Counted from the stretch's first letter, positions 8,484-18,512 are shown. The stretch: 45,940 nucleotides of DNA from an uncultured Verrucomicrobiota bacterium (GCA_902569115.1 CACFTI010000017.1:1-45940), one strand, 5' to 3'. Notes: a model not told the origin generated them from the sequence alone. Program-made: numbers and translations.

Positions 8484-9980
8484 CTAGTCCTTATAAGAGA
8501 GTTCCAAACTTTCAATCAAAGGCTTGGAAGCATTGGAGGTCACATCACTGATCTTGACTTCGATCTGAAAGGCAAAGCTCTCCGGAAGAGCCGCAAGGTT
8601 TTGTCTGGCCGGGGTTTTCTTGACTTGTTTGGAGAAGCCTTCGATGTAATCGTAACTTTCTTTCACCTCTGACCAATTACTCCATTTATCAATTTTACCA
8701 TTATTGGTGGTATCCACTCCAACACGAGATTCAACTTTTTCAACCCAGGGACCGGTGCTTATATAATCTTTTGCAGTCTGAGTGATCAGGAAGAATTTTC
8801 CTTCAGCAAAACCAATATCCGGGTCCGGGTGTCCCCGTCCGATTTCTCCACAGAACTCGAAAGGCTTATGGATACTGGAAGAAGTAAACCAGGCGATTCT
8901 AATTTTGTCGTTAGCTGGATGAAAATCACAAAATAAGTAGTACTGCCCACCGATACTTATCGCAGCCCAGTCGCCATAGGCATCCTGCTCAGGTTCATGG
9001 ATTTCATATTCAGCCACGCTGGTGGGGAATCTTTTTGGGTCTTCCTTTGTCCAATGTGGATGGTTATATTTGGCCATCTTTCCAGTGGGCTTGGTCCGGT
9101 GATCAATAGCTGGATCTAAAATTTTAAAGGGGTGCATACCATTGGGGCTTATTGAATGACCAGCCAAAGGGGAATCCCAGGAATGCTTTCCTGCATGAAT
9201 TGGGCTCCAGTCTTCGTAAATAATATGAAATTTTCCATCAAGGTCCCGAATGACTGCACAGTCTGATCCATCCGATGGATCGGCAAAGGCGAGCCCCATG
9301 TTTTTTCCCGGTTTTCCATCGGTCAGGTCATCATCAATGAAGAGATGGGGGTCCTGATCGTTGGGGAAGTCATAGTAGATATAGGTTTTGCCCCCGACTT
9401 GTTCAGCAGTTGTCGTCCACCTTGCAAAGCCTGGTGTAACCGGGCCATGATGTACCCAGTTTTTCATATCCTTACTTTGCCATGCATGATAGCCGCCCAA
9501 TCCCTTCTCTAAACCGCCCGGTGCATTGAACTGGTTTTCATCTGGAGTTGTTTTAAGGGGAACATTGAATCCCTGGAGCTTGGCATTCTCTTCTTCAAAT
9601 TTACCGGATTTTTTACCTTTGGATGCTTTTGGGGGGCTGTATCGGCCGAACATCCAGTAATCCTTGGGTCCTTTTGCAAGGAAGACGGGTGCGTCCTTAA
9701 GATTGGATGGGCCAACGCCAGGAACTTCTTCCCAATTTTGCCAAACAGGTGACTGGTGTATGGTAAGAGATTGAAGAGATTTCTTACTTTTGAATTTCTT
9801 AAGCTTCGTTCTGAAGTGCCCGGCTTTTTCCACAGGGGAGACTACATTATCTTTGATGATGATCCCTTTACTCGATTGAATATTCTTTTTCCATTCTGTC
9901 TGGCTCTTAATTTGCCAGCTTTCGGAAAAAAGAGAGACTGTGTAGGCAAAGGCAAGGTATACGATTAAATAAAGTTTCAT
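8484..9980 (-). CDS. Secreted GH43/GH117-like five-bladed propeller protein
   Basis: 498 residues with a signal peptide (about 1-19). The middle shows the blade pattern of GH43/GH117/GH32-type propellers: DAPVFLAKGPKDYWMFGRYSP, GGYHAWQSKDMKNWVHHG, TYIYYDF, CAVIRDLDGKFHIIYEDWSP, DAYGDWAAISIGGQYYLFCDF and HPDPDIGFAEGKFFLITQT. These families hydrolyse plant or algal glycans with Asp/Glu acids at the propeller centre. Conserved Asp in RDLDGKF and YGDW and Glu in YEDW are candidates, but I cannot assign the triad. It is 18 nt downstream of a sulfatase gene. The C-terminal about 80 residues may be a separate beta domain. Family call is moderate. Confidence 0.6.
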   Translation of the reverse strand: MKLYLIVYLAFAYTVSLFSESWQIKSQTEWKKNIQSSKGIIIKDNVVSPVEKAGHFRTKLKKFKSKKSLQSLTIHQSPVWQNWEEVPGVGPSNLKDAPVFLAKGPKDYWMFGRYSPPKASKGKKSGKFEEENAKLQGFNVPLKTTPDENQFNAPGGLEKGLGGYHAWQSKDMKNWVHHGPVTPGFARWTTTAEQVGGKTYIYYDFPNDQDPHLFIDDDLTDGKPGKNMGLAFADPSDGSDCAVIRDLDGKFHIIYEDWSPIHAGKHSWDSPLAGHSISPNGMHPFKILDPAIDHRTKPTGKMAKYNHPHWTKEDPKRFPTSVAEYEIHEPEQDAYGDWAAISIGGQYYLFCDFHPANDKIRIAWFTSSSIHKPFEFCGEIGRGHPDPDIGFAEGKFFLITQTAKDYISTGPWVEKVESRVGVDTTNNGKIDKWSNWSEVKESYDYIEGFSKQVKKTPARQNLAALPESFAFQIEVKISDVTSNASKPLIESLELSYKD

Positions 9981-9998
9981 GAATATCTTGTAATTAAA

Positions 9999-11531
9999 TT
10001 AGTTTGATTTTGACATGGTAAACCCTCTGGGCAGATAGGATACTTCACGGTCGTTGGGTACTGGTTTGCCCGGAGAGCTTCTACCCTTTTTTACTTCGGT
10101 GTCGAGTACCTGAATAAGTTCTTTTACCTTCGCTTTATTCTCTGCCTGCAGGTTGTTTCTTTCCCCTTTATCCTGCTTCAAATTAAACAATTGAATGGGG
10201 GCTAAGCCCTGCTTTTTTGCCTCCATTTCCTTTGGAGCACTCCATCCACCACTTCCTGCGGAAAGGCAAAGTTTCCAGTCTCCCTGCCTGATAGAGAAGT
10301 GACCGCTAATCGAATGACTAATAAGGGTTGAGCGGCTTGTTTTTGGTTTTCCTTTAAAAGCAGGAACAAGACTGAAGGAATCCTCGCCACCCTGATCAAT
10401 TTTCTTCTGCCCGGTAATCTCTCTCATGGTGTCATACAGATCGGTAAGGCATGCAAGGGCATTGGTCTTTTGCCCAGCCTTGATCCCATTTGGCCAGCGG
10501 ACGATCAACGGTACCCGGTGGCCACCCTCGTAAATATCTGCCTTATGTCCGCGGAACCCGGCACTTGGATCGTGGCCAAATTCGGCTAATTTTTCGAAGT
10601 TGGCCTGATTGGAGCATCCATTATCACTGGTAAAGAAAACCAGGGTGTTTTCGTCGACTCCAGCCTCTTTGATTGCTGCAAATAGTTCACCCATGTGTCC
10701 ATCTACCTGCATCATGAAATCTGCATAAGGATTCATTTTACTTGCATCTTTGTATGGAGGCACGGGTACGATGGGAGTATGTGGGGCTGGCAAGGGGAGA
10801 TAGAGAAAGAATGGGTTTTTCTTTTTGGCCCGCTCTTTTGCATAGGCCACGCTTTTATCGAATAAATGGGGGAGTACCTGATCAATTTTAAAATCGGGTC
10901 CGATTGGACCTTCCCGATACCAGCCATATGGATCTTCGGTTCTATCAACTCCTTCTTCCCGGTCGGGCAAAGCCGTGATTTTCCCGGTATCGACCCATAC
11001 ATAGGGAGGCATATCGAGGGATCCGCAATGACCATAATAATTGGCGAATCCATTTATGTCCGGTCCGTTTTTCACCGGCTTGGTAAAATCAATATCCTTC
11101 CATTTCTGTTCACGCTTGTCTGCTTTGGCCCAATCCCACCCAAGGTGCCATTTACCAATCATTTGGGTGTGATAACCAACTTGTTGGAGCAAATGCCCCA
11201 CAGTTGCACGTTCTGCGGGAATCAGATGCTCGCTTGTTCCATTCAGTACTCCGCGGGCAAGCCGTGACCTCCAATTGTAGCGACCCGTAAGAACGCCATA
11301 GCGGGTAGGTGTGCAAACTGCGCTTGAAGAATGGGCATCCATAAAGGTAATTCCTTCATCTGCCATCTTTTGAAGATGCGGAGTCTTGATCTTACAGTCC
11401 GGATTGGTGGGGGATATATCTCCGATTCCCAAATCGTCAGCAAGAACGAAGATCACATTCGGACGAGCATGATGTTTGGCGTGAAGGAGGCAGGATAGGC
11501 AGATACCAAGGGTGAGTAGATATGATTTCAT
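9999..11531 (-). CDS. Secreted arylsulfatase, CTPTR motif
   Basis: 510 residues from the ATG at 11531, chosen because the signal peptide MKSYLLTLGICLSCLLHA starts there; the open frame continues 41 codons upstream into the preceding gene. RPNVIFVLADDLGIGD gives the metal-binding Asp pair. C-T-P-T-R (73-77) is a canonical formylglycine site within SSAVCTPTRYGVLTGRYNWR. GKWHLG and FFTSDNG complete the active-site signatures. It belongs to the same sub-type as the 689-residue sulfatase at 43436-45505, sharing CTPTRYG(V/L)LTGRY(N/P)WR. Its start lies 13 nt past the stop of the upstream sulfatase gene. The sulfated substrate cannot be told from sequence. Confidence 0.92.
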   Translation of the reverse strand: MKSYLLTLGICLSCLLHAKHHARPNVIFVLADDLGIGDISPTNPDCKIKTPHLQKMADEGITFMDAHSSSAVCTPTRYGVLTGRYNWRSRLARGVLNGTSEHLIPAERATVGHLLQQVGYHTQMIGKWHLGWDWAKADKREQKWKDIDFTKPVKNGPDINGFANYYGHCGSLDMPPYVWVDTGKITALPDREEGVDRTEDPYGWYREGPIGPDFKIDQVLPHLFDKSVAYAKERAKKKNPFFLYLPLPAPHTPIVPVPPYKDASKMNPYADFMMQVDGHMGELFAAIKEAGVDENTLVFFTSDNGCSNQANFEKLAEFGHDPSAGFRGHKADIYEGGHRVPLIVRWPNGIKAGQKTNALACLTDLYDTMREITGQKKIDQGGEDSFSLVPAFKGKPKTSRSTLISHSISGHFSIRQGDWKLCLSAGSGGWSAPKEMEAKKQGLAPIQLFNLKQDKGERNNLQAENKAKVKELIQVLDTEVKKGRSSPGKPVPNDREVSYLPRGFTMSKSN

Positions 11532-11544
11532 GATTTTATAAATT

Positions 11545-13290
11545 TTACAGCTTTTCGACTTCGGTGAAGTAGGCACCGCCCACTTGTTTTTGTTGATTGT
11601 ATATGTAAGTCCAAAGCTCAGTAATTCCTGACGGTAAGGTAAGCGTAAAATCAATTTCCTTGGAGCCTTCTTTGATCACAGCTTCGTTTTCAACTCCGGC
11701 AATTTTAATCCTAGCCTTGACGCCAACGATTATTTCATCGGCTTCTTTAGGCCATTGTCGAAGAGTTAACCGATATTTGCCGGCTTCTAGTACATTGACT
11801 AACCATGGATGAGTTACTTTTGGAATGCCTTTAATGGAACGAAAGTTCCATGGCGGGTTACCCGTTTCCGGACGCCAGTCCTGCGAGCATAGAACTGCGG
11901 GATTTTCGCTTGGATCTCCTAGATTGATAGCCACTGGTTTTAAACCCGGAGAGACGCGTTGCCAGAATGATTGATAAGCTGTGCGTAAATCTTTAACGAT
12001 TCCAGGTCTTAGGATGGCGATATTATTTCGTTGTGCCGGATCATTTACGATATCGTAAAGTTCCTCTGCTTTATCCGTATTCACCAATCTCCATCTTTCT
12101 GTCATCACTACTGAATTGGTAAGGGGACCGAGTGCAAATTTGTGATGGGCTCCTCCATGATATTGTAAAAATAGGTGATTCCGCTTCCAGGAATCTGCTT
12201 TGTTTGTAAGCAGAGGGATCAGAGACAGCCCATCGACATCATATCTTTTATCAGGCTGGGGAAGTTTACATAGATCAGCAAGCGTGGGCAGGACATCAAT
12301 ATGTGCGGCGAGGGTTTCAATATCCCGACCTTTAGAAAAACCACCTGCCGGCCAGTGCAGAAAGAAAGGTACCCGGTGACCCCCTTCATAGATTGAAGAT
12401 TTTTTGCCCCGCATTCCCGCGTTGAAACCCAAGGCCGGCTCCGTATCCAGTCCTGGAAACTTGCATCCTGCAGATGTGCCATTATCGGTCATAAAAATCA
12501 GGATGGTGTTTTCATCCAGATTTAAATCTTTTAAATGATCCCGCAGAAGTCCAAGGTTGTGATCAATATTGGCAACCATACCAAAGAAATTGGCATTATT
12601 TACTGCATTTCTTTGATAAGGTTCAGCCCACTTTGGATCTACCCGGTAGGGGCCATGAGGAGCATTACTGGCGATATACAGAAAGAATGGTTCTTTCTGG
12701 TTTTCGGTGATGAATCGCATACCTTCCCGAAACCACACATCCGTGCAATAGCCATCAAATTTTTCAAAAGTTCCCTTCCGGCTTCCGGGACGGACCCGTT
12801 CGTAGGTATCATCAAAATAATCATTTCCCCAGTAGTCAGATGCCTGCCCAACTCCACCGCAACGATGCCAGACTGCATCTTGGAAACCACGGTCCTGAGG
12901 CCGATGAGGGGCATTATCTCCCAAATGCCATTTGCCAGTCATGCCGGTCTTGTAGCCATTTTCAGCAAAGAGGTTGGCCAAGGTTTTTTCGGATGGGTGC
13001 ATCATTGTCCTCCCGGCACTGGTTCGATAAGCGCCGGTCACTCCAGGATGATTTCCACTCATTAGGGCTGCCCGTGTGGGAGTGCAAAAAGGACTGACAT
13101 GAAAGTCTGTAAACCGAACGGATTCTGAGTGCAATTGATCGAGATTTGGGGTCTTGAGAATCGGATTCCCATGACAACTAAGGTCACCATATCCCTGATC
13201 ATCCGTTATAATGATAATCACATTGGGTTTTTCAGCCCATGCTGATGAAAGTAAAAGTAAGACTATAATGTTTAGAAATATAAACTTCAT
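11545..13290 (-). CDS. Secreted arylsulfatase with C-terminal beta domain
   Basis: 581 residues with a signal peptide ending SSAWA at about 19. NVIIIITDDQGYGD gives the metal Asp pair; C-T-P-T-R lies at 69-73 in SPFCTPTRAALMSG. GKWHLGDN and IFMTDNGTS are the remaining signatures. After the usual sulfatase C-terminal subdomain (AEELYDIVNDPAQ near 365) there are about 170 extra residues with beta-rich strings (GNPPWNF, WLVNVLEAGKYRLTLRQWP, GSKEIDFTLTLPSGITELWTYI). These look like an added carbohydrate-binding-type domain. Gaps of 9 and 13 nt to its neighbours place it within the operon. Confidence 0.92.
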   Translation of the reverse strand: MKFIFLNIIVLLLLSSAWAEKPNVIIIITDDQGYGDLSCHGNPILKTPNLDQLHSESVRFTDFHVSPFCTPTRAALMSGNHPGVTGAYRTSAGRTMMHPSEKTLANLFAENGYKTGMTGKWHLGDNAPHRPQDRGFQDAVWHRCGGVGQASDYWGNDYFDDTYERVRPGSRKGTFEKFDGYCTDVWFREGMRFITENQKEPFFLYIASNAPHGPYRVDPKWAEPYQRNAVNNANFFGMVANIDHNLGLLRDHLKDLNLDENTILIFMTDNGTSAGCKFPGLDTEPALGFNAGMRGKKSSIYEGGHRVPFFLHWPAGGFSKGRDIETLAAHIDVLPTLADLCKLPQPDKRYDVDGLSLIPLLTNKADSWKRNHLFLQYHGGAHHKFALGPLTNSVVMTERWRLVNTDKAEELYDIVNDPAQRNNIAILRPGIVKDLRTAYQSFWQRVSPGLKPVAINLGDPSENPAVLCSQDWRPETGNPPWNFRSIKGIPKVTHPWLVNVLEAGKYRLTLRQWPKEADEIIVGVKARIKIAGVENEAVIKEGSKEIDFTLTLPSGITELWTYIYNQQKQVGGAYFTEVEKL

Positions 13291-13299
13291 CGTCAGTGA

Positions 13300-14715
13300 T
13301 TATGGTCTCCAGGGGTTCTTTGATTCTCCTTTGGGCTGAAGGAACTTGGCATCCACTTCTTTGTACCAGCTATGCAGCTTGTTTCTCATATCTTTAACCC
13401 TTTGGGGTTCGAGGGAGGACAAATCCTTGGATTCTCCAATATCCTTTTTTAAATTATATAGGGATACCTCTCCATTCTCATAGTTTTCGAAGAGTTTATA
13501 ATCGCCCATTCGGATTGCACCTCCAGGAATTCCTCCCTGATTGGAATAATGAGGGTAGTGCCAGTAGAGAGCCTCCCGATTTAATTTTTGTCCTTTTAAG
13601 GCAGGGGTTAAATCAATGCCATCTACCTTGTGTTTAAATTTGGAACCAATGCTAGATGCTATGGTGGGAAGAAGGTCAATCGAGCAGATCATCTCGCTAC
13701 TGACTGAACCGAGCTTGGTCACACCGGGGTATCGGATAATCCAAGGTTCACGAATTCCACCCTCGTAAACCCATCCTTTGCCTCCACGGAGAGGTAGGTT
13801 GCTGGTGGGACTGCCCTCGGATGTGGAAAGCCCACCATTATCCGATGTAAAAAAGACCATGGTATTTTCGGCAATACCTGCTTTATCAAGTGCTGTGAGA
13901 ACTTTGCCCACTGCTTCATCCATGGCTTCCACCATGGCGGCATAGACTGCATGTTTTTGAAGAATCCTGACTTTACGATCATGGAGCGGACCAAATTCTT
14001 CTCCCGAAATCTGGGCGGCACGTTTCTTATATTTTTCCACCAAATCCTTTCTTCCCTGAAGCGGAGTGTGAACGGAGTAAAAGGAAAGATAGGCGAGAAA
14101 TGGATTCTCCTTATTCTGATGAATGAACTTGGCTGTCTCATCCGCAAGCCGGTTTGGTAAATGCTCACCTTCGGGACTGTCGGGATGAAGTTCGGGGTTT
14201 TTGAAAGGAGAGAAATATTTCTTTCCCGTGTAAGGCCCACCGCTTCCCGTTCCTCCCATATTGATATCGAAGCCCTGTGCCTTTGGCCACCATTCTTTAC
14301 TTGGCCCTAAATGCCATTTGCCTGCAAAAAAGGTCTGGTACCCTTTTTTCTTAAGTATTTCGGCAAGGGTTATTTCATCCAAATCCATTTTGTTATGCAA
14401 GGGAGCCGGATTGAATTTCCTAGAACGTATGCCGGAAAACCAATTTGTCGCTTTAACCCGGGTTGGATATTTCCCTGTCATTAAACTGTATCGAGTGGGA
14501 GAGCAGACTGGATTTGCGGCGTATCCATCGGTGAAGCGCATACCGGTCGCTGCCAGTTTATCGATGTGAGGAGTTTCGTAGAAACAATCAGGATTATTTG
14601 CCCCGATATCCATATATCCAAGATCATCCACGAGGAAGACCAAGACATTAGGTCTTTCAGCAAATACTGATAGCCAAAATGTGAGGGGAAGAAAGATGGT
14701 GATATAAAATTTCAT
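13300..14715 (-). CDS. Secreted arylsulfatase, CSPTR motif
   Basis: 471 residues from the ATG at 14715, where MKFYITIFLPLTFWLSVFA forms the signal peptide; an upstream ATG would add 45 non-signal residues overlapping the preceding gene. RPNVLVFLVDDLGYMDIG carries the metal Asp pair. C-S-P-T-R (71-75) is in NPVCSPTRYSLMTGKYP. GKWHLGPS and FFTSDNGGLS follow. The spacing after the formylglycine motif and the KATNWFSG string are typical of a sub-type very common in PVC genomes. It lies 13 nt after the next sulfatase gene upstream. No extra domain is seen. Confidence 0.92.
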   Translation of the reverse strand: MKFYITIFLPLTFWLSVFAERPNVLVFLVDDLGYMDIGANNPDCFYETPHIDKLAATGMRFTDGYAANPVCSPTRYSLMTGKYPTRVKATNWFSGIRSRKFNPAPLHNKMDLDEITLAEILKKKGYQTFFAGKWHLGPSKEWWPKAQGFDINMGGTGSGGPYTGKKYFSPFKNPELHPDSPEGEHLPNRLADETAKFIHQNKENPFLAYLSFYSVHTPLQGRKDLVEKYKKRAAQISGEEFGPLHDRKVRILQKHAVYAAMVEAMDEAVGKVLTALDKAGIAENTMVFFTSDNGGLSTSEGSPTSNLPLRGGKGWVYEGGIREPWIIRYPGVTKLGSVSSEMICSIDLLPTIASSIGSKFKHKVDGIDLTPALKGQKLNREALYWHYPHYSNQGGIPGGAIRMGDYKLFENYENGEVSLYNLKKDIGESKDLSSLEPQRVKDMRNKLHSWYKEVDAKFLQPKGESKNPWRP

Positions 14716-14728
14716 TTCTACTGGCAGA

Positions 14729-16171
14729 CTATTTTTGGGATTTCTTAAATTGCAAATTTCGTTCATGGGGTGCTTCTCTCCGGTCTTTATCAACCAGTGC
14801 CTGATTAAGGATTTTTCCAAGACGGGCCGGTTGATGAGAGGATTCAGCAAGAGCGATTAGATCCTTGAGTACCTTTTCTTTTTTGTGAGCCAGATCAATT
14901 TGCTCTTCAATATCAGTCGACAAATCATAAAGTGCCCAGTTTCCTTTCTTATCGCGGTACGCTTTCCAGTCACCTTTACGAAGTGCCCTTTGTCTCCCGA
15001 GTTCCCAGTACATGTATGTATGTTTTTCCTGTTTTCCACTACTTAGAAGAGTGGGTATGAAAGAAATACCATCGGTTTTTGGGCATTCAGTACTTGCAAG
15101 TTCAGCAAGGCTGGGCATAACATCGGGGTGATAAAATAAGTGATCAGATACCGAGCCTGGTTTAATTTTTCCTGGCCAACGGACGAGGTAAGGAATCTTG
15201 AGCCCTCCATCATATAAATAGCCTTTGCCCGCACGAAATCTTTTACCTGTTTCCGGATTTAGGTTGGGAGCAAAAAAGCCATGAGGTCGATCTTTCGTGG
15301 CAAAGTAAGCTTGTCCTCCGTTGTCACCACTGAGAAAGAAAATGGTATTCTCATCCAACTTCAGTTCTTTGAGTAATTTGATGATTTCTCCAAGTTGTCG
15401 GTCGACCATATGCATAAAAGCCGCATAGACTTTCGCATCGTTATTCGTACGCTGTCCGGCAGTCCAGGGTTTGTCTTTGAAAAGTTTCCATGAAGAATCA
15501 TCCTCATCGATGCCCCACAATCCATGAGGGGGCGTCCAGGGAAGATAACAGAAAAAAGGTACATCTTTGTGCTTTTTTATGAAAGCGATTGATTCCTTAA
15601 AGATTTCCAATTGGGCATGAGTCTTTCCCTCGTAAAAGCTTATTCCGGAATTACCGGGCAGGGGAACTTCCTTACTGTTTCTGATTAAGTAACTTGGATA
15701 AAATGTATGGGCATGCACCTGATCATAGTATCCAAAAAAAACATCAAAGCCATGTTTCTCAGGAACGCCGGTCGTTCCACGGCCGCCAATTCCCCATTTC
15801 CCAAATCCCCCGGTGGCATATCCTTTTGTTTTCAGCATACTTCCCAGAGTCGGTTCATCTGCCCGGATGGGGGAGTGTCCGTTGTTCACCCGCATGGACA
15901 TATTTCCGGCATGCAGTCCCGTGAGTAGGGAGCAACGGGTAGGTCCGCAAACAGGAGCACCAGCGTAAGCGTTTGTGAAGCGCATTCCTTCCGATGCAAA
16001 CTGATCAATATTGGGGGTTATCAGGTCGGTACTACCCATATGGCCCGACTCAAAATATCCCCACTCGTCGAGCATAAGATAAATGATGTTAGGTTTACTT
16101 TTCCCAGTCGTATGAATTGACTGGAAAAGGGAAAACAAAATACAAACAGTGAATAACGAAATAGATTTCAT
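14729..16171 (-). CDS. Secreted arylsulfatase, CGPTR motif
   Basis: 480 residues with a signal peptide (about 1-20). C-G-P-T-R (75-79) in APVCGPTRCSLLTGLHAG is the formylglycine site. The first metal motif reads YLMLDEWGYFESG, with Asp-Glu (35-36) in place of the usual Asp-Asp. GKWGIGGRG replaces the common GKWHLG, lacking that His. FFLSGDNGGQAYF holds the second metal motif. GFFGYYDQVHAHTFYP-type features in the middle (GYYDQVHAHTFYPSYL) mark a distinct arylsulfatase sub-type. Gaps of 13 and 17 nt to the adjacent genes support one operon. Substrate is unknown. Confidence 0.9.
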   Translation of the reverse strand: MKSISLFTVCILFSLFQSIHTTGKSKPNIIYLMLDEWGYFESGHMGSTDLITPNIDQFASEGMRFTNAYAGAPVCGPTRCSLLTGLHAGNMSMRVNNGHSPIRADEPTLGSMLKTKGYATGGFGKWGIGGRGTTGVPEKHGFDVFFGYYDQVHAHTFYPSYLIRNSKEVPLPGNSGISFYEGKTHAQLEIFKESIAFIKKHKDVPFFCYLPWTPPHGLWGIDEDDSSWKLFKDKPWTAGQRTNNDAKVYAAFMHMVDRQLGEIIKLLKELKLDENTIFFLSGDNGGQAYFATKDRPHGFFAPNLNPETGKRFRAGKGYLYDGGLKIPYLVRWPGKIKPGSVSDHLFYHPDVMPSLAELASTECPKTDGISFIPTLLSSGKQEKHTYMYWELGRQRALRKGDWKAYRDKKGNWALYDLSTDIEEQIDLAHKKEKVLKDLIALAESSHQPARLGKILNQALVDKDRREAPHERNLQFKKSQK

Positions 16172-16188
16172 CTTGGTGTATTATTTTT

Positions 16189-17691
16189 TTATTTGGATAA
16201 AAAACTCTTAACCCGTTTGACCTTTTCATCCCACTTTATTTTGCGATCAAAGAGTATTCCAAATTTTTGGTAATCATTGTAAGCAACTGCACTTTCTTTC
16301 CAGTGAGCCAGGTGCTGATCATATAATTTCTGCATTTTCTTACGGGCTTTTGTGTATTCGGACGAGGAGAATTGATTTGATTTCTCCAGTGGGTCTTTCT
16401 TTAGGTCATAAAGTTCATTGGAGGGCTTGAATCCTTTCTCTGCATATCCCCAGTAGAGATATTTCATCTCTTCCGTCACTACACCAAGGGCATGAGTGGG
16501 TTCTTTCCCCCAGACATTAATAAGGGGAAGGGACTGATGAAGTGAGGAAGTAGGCTTGTTATAAACGGTCATTAAATTCTTTCCGTCCATATTTTCAGGG
16601 CTTGAAATTCCGGCGAGAGATAAAATTGTGGGAGCAAAGTCAATGTTTCCAGTTAATGCTGATGTGCGTAGCTTCTTTCCTGAATTGGGATGTCTTGGAT
16701 CATAAATAATCAACGGAACACGGGAGGACTCTTCATAGGGTAAGACCTTGGACCCGTATCCATGGGAACCACAGAAGAAACCATTGTCAGATGTGTAGAT
16801 GATTACGGTATTTTTATCGGTACCGCTTTTTTGGAGTGCTTCTCTTATCATACCTACGGCCACATCAATGGCATAGATCTGTTGGTGATAGGTTGCCATG
16901 ACCTCATCGTATTTGTCTGAATAATTCCAGGAGTGAAATCGTTCATACTGCCTGTCCTGTTTGCTTTGCTTTGAAAAGTGCTCACCAAATTTCCGTCCGT
17001 AATTTTCAGGCTTTTTAAATTTTTTATCTTTGTAAATATGATCGTCCAATGGATCAGGAGTGGCCGGTTTATGGGGAGCTTTGAAACTGATTGATAAACA
17101 AAAGGGTTTGTCTGCCTTTGCAGATTCGAGAATAAAATCTCGCCCAAACGCACCATAGGAGCGGGTGGAGTGGGGATATTCTATTGCATAATGCTTCATC
17201 GATGCATTCTTTGCTGTGGAATAATTAGTCTGTCCCGGTCCTCCTCCCCACAGATCGAAGTCGTTTTCAGGTAGAGGAAGTCTTTTCCCATTGGGTTCCT
17301 CTCTCAGATCAAACCCAAACTTTCCGGCAAAAGCGGTGCGGTAACCGTTTTTTCGTAAGAGTACAGGATAAGTGTTTTCCCAAGTCTTCCTTGGCATATC
17401 ACCATGGCCAAAATTAGTTCCATGCTTGTATTCATACATGCCCGTCATGACCGATGCCCTTGAGGCCATACAGATAGCAGTGGTGTCGTAATGACGGTCG
17501 AACACCATACCGTCATCAGCTAGGCGGTCGAGCTGCGGGCTCTTTACATCCTTGTTACCATAGCAACCTAGAGAATAAGTGCCCTGATCATCGGAAAGCA
17601 GAAATACAATGTTGGGTCTTTCTGCCGCCTTCAGGTAAAAAAATACGATTGGAGCTAAGTAAAAGAATCTGATTCGAGTCAAAAAGATCAT
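16189..17691 (-). CDS. Secreted sulfatase, CMASR motif; first gene of the operon
   Basis: 500 residues with a hydrophobic signal peptide (about 1-22). [18 protein letters not shown] gives the metal Asp pair; C-M-A-S-R (74-78) in [17 protein letters not shown] is the formylglycine motif with Ala for Pro at the third position, a variant seen in real sulfatases. GKFGFD replaces [35 protein letters not shown] carries the second metal site. It is the promoter-proximal gene of the nine-gene set ending at 3672. The 143 nt upstream contain two hairpins and presumably the operon promoter, but I cannot place a convincing one. Confidence 0.9.
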   Translation of the reverse strand: MIFLTRIRFFYLAPIVFFYLKAAERPNIVFLLSDDQGTYSLGCYGNKDVKSPQLDRLADDGMVFDRHYDTTAICMASRASVMTGMYEYKHGTNFGHGDMPRKTWENTYPVLLRKNGYRTAFAGKFGFDLREEPNGKRLPLPENDFDLWGGGPGQTNYSTAKNASMKHYAIEYPHSTRSYGAFGRDFILESAKADKPFCLSISFKAPHKPATPDPLDDHIYKDKKFKKPENYGRKFGEHFSKQSKQDRQYERFHSWNYSDKYDEVMATYHQQIYAIDVAVGMIREALQKSGTDKNTVIIYTSDNGFFCGSHGYGSKVLPYEESSRVPLIIYDPRHPNSGKKLRTSALTGNIDFAPTILSLAGISSPENMDGKNLMTVYNKPTSSLHQSLPLINVWGKEPTHALGVVTEEMKYLYWGYAEKGFKPSNELYDLKKDPLEKSNQFSSSEYTKARKKMQKLYDQHLAHWKESAVAYNDYQKFGILFDRKIKWDEKVKRVKSFLSK

Positions 17692-17756
17692 TAGGAAGGG
17701 ACTTAGATTATGAGTGTTAGGGCGAGGTTTTAGAGAAACAAATCACCCTGACTTAC

Positions 17757-17815
17757 CCAACTCAAAAGTTGGCTTCGATTAATAATGTTTTATCAAAGAC
17801 CTCCGTCAGGAGGCC
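17757..17815 (-). terminator. Hairpin after the membrane protein gene, possible terminator
   Basis: A 7-bp stem (17798-17804 with 17809-17815, one G-T wobble) closes a four-base loop 20 bases past the stop of the membrane protein gene. On the minus strand it is followed by TTTGATAAAAC, a weak T-run. A second 6-bp stem (17757-17762 with 17767-17772, CCAACT/AGTTGG) lies further on, with no T-run. Position suits a terminator separating this gene from the sulfatase operon that follows on the same strand. The weak U-tract keeps confidence moderate. Confidence 0.45.
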
Positions 17816-17834
17816 CTATTCTTCTTGAAAAAAA

Positions 17835-18476
17835 CTAGGCTTGAGGTGGGTTTTGATTATCCTGCTTGGCCTGCTTCACTTGTTTGATGACCTCTCCGAC
17901 CGAACTAACGACATCTCCAATATCCATATCTCCACGCCTTTTATGATTGAAAGGAACGCCGATGACCTCCGCCATTCTTTGTCCAATTCTCATCACTGCA
18001 TTATTTTGCGAGAAACGGCTCATATTTATCCCTCCTGCCGAAAAGTTTGAAGAGCCTGAGCTCAAATTAATTGCCTCCTGATATCCATTATTAAAATTGA
18101 ATATCAGAACAAAGGTGATTCTTTCCTTACGATCTCCGTCTGAATCCCGCTCGTAGTCACGATCTTCTTCGATCATAACATCCTTAATATCGTTAAAGGA
18201 ATAGGAATTATCGGAGGCACCAAGAAGAGATTTTTTGGCAATTTTTATCTGCCTTACATTTCCATCAGCAATCAGGGTAATTGATTTATTGAGTAGTAAT
18301 ATCGCAATACCAATTGCTAGGGCAATCAAACCTAGCCACCAATTTGAGGCACTTTGCATAAACATTAAGATCACTGCTACTACGCCACCTATCATAAGCA
18401 GCCCTGAAACGATATAACCTAACATGGCTGATTTTTTGCATTCTAGGTAAGTCTGGGTGTCTTGAGTAATTTTCAT
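17835..18476 (-). CDS. Membrane protein with PH-like cytoplasmic domain, hypothetical
   Basis: 213 residues from the ATG at 18476 (MKITQDTQTYLECKK); an ATG five codons upstream is possible. Two adjacent hydrophobic segments (about 19-38 and 41-58) form a helical hairpin. A domain with beta character follows: SITLIADGNVRQIKIAKKSLLG, YSFNDIKDVMIEEDRD, ERITFVLIFNFNNGYQEAIN, then RIGQRMAEVIGV. This layout resembles bacterial PH-like membrane proteins that report or tune membrane state. The C-terminus is charged and Gln/Lys-rich. It lies between two sulfatase operons but has its own upstream palindrome and a downstream hairpin, so it may be unrelated to glycan use. Function unknown. Confidence 0.7.
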   Translation of the reverse strand: MKITQDTQTYLECKKSAMLGYIVSGLLMIGGVVAVILMFMQSASNWWLGLIALAIGIAILLLNKSITLIADGNVRQIKIAKKSLLGASDNSYSFNDIKDVMIEEDRDYERDSDGDRKERITFVLIFNFNNGYQEAINLSSGSSNFSAGGINMSRFSQNNAVMRIGQRMAEVIGVPFNHKRRGDMDIGDVVSSVGEVIKQVKQAKQDNQNPPQA

Positions 18477-18512
18477 TCGAAAGGGGGACATTAGTTTAAG
18501 TTAACATACGGC

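Noticed and set aside
12535..13065. A 176-residue plus-strand open frame inside a sulfatase gene
   Set aside because: It lies wholly opposite the minus-strand arylsulfatase with intact active-site motifs. Its composition is erratic and it has no recognisable domain.
13719..14240. A 173-residue minus-strand open frame in a shifted frame of the CSPTR sulfatase
   Set aside because: The main frame encodes a complete sulfatase; the shifted frame has no family features and starts inside the gene.
17757..17772. CCAACT/AGTTGG hairpin as a separate terminator
   Set aside because: A six-base stem without a following T-run on either strand is too weak to call alone; it is mentioned only with the stronger neighbouring hairpin.
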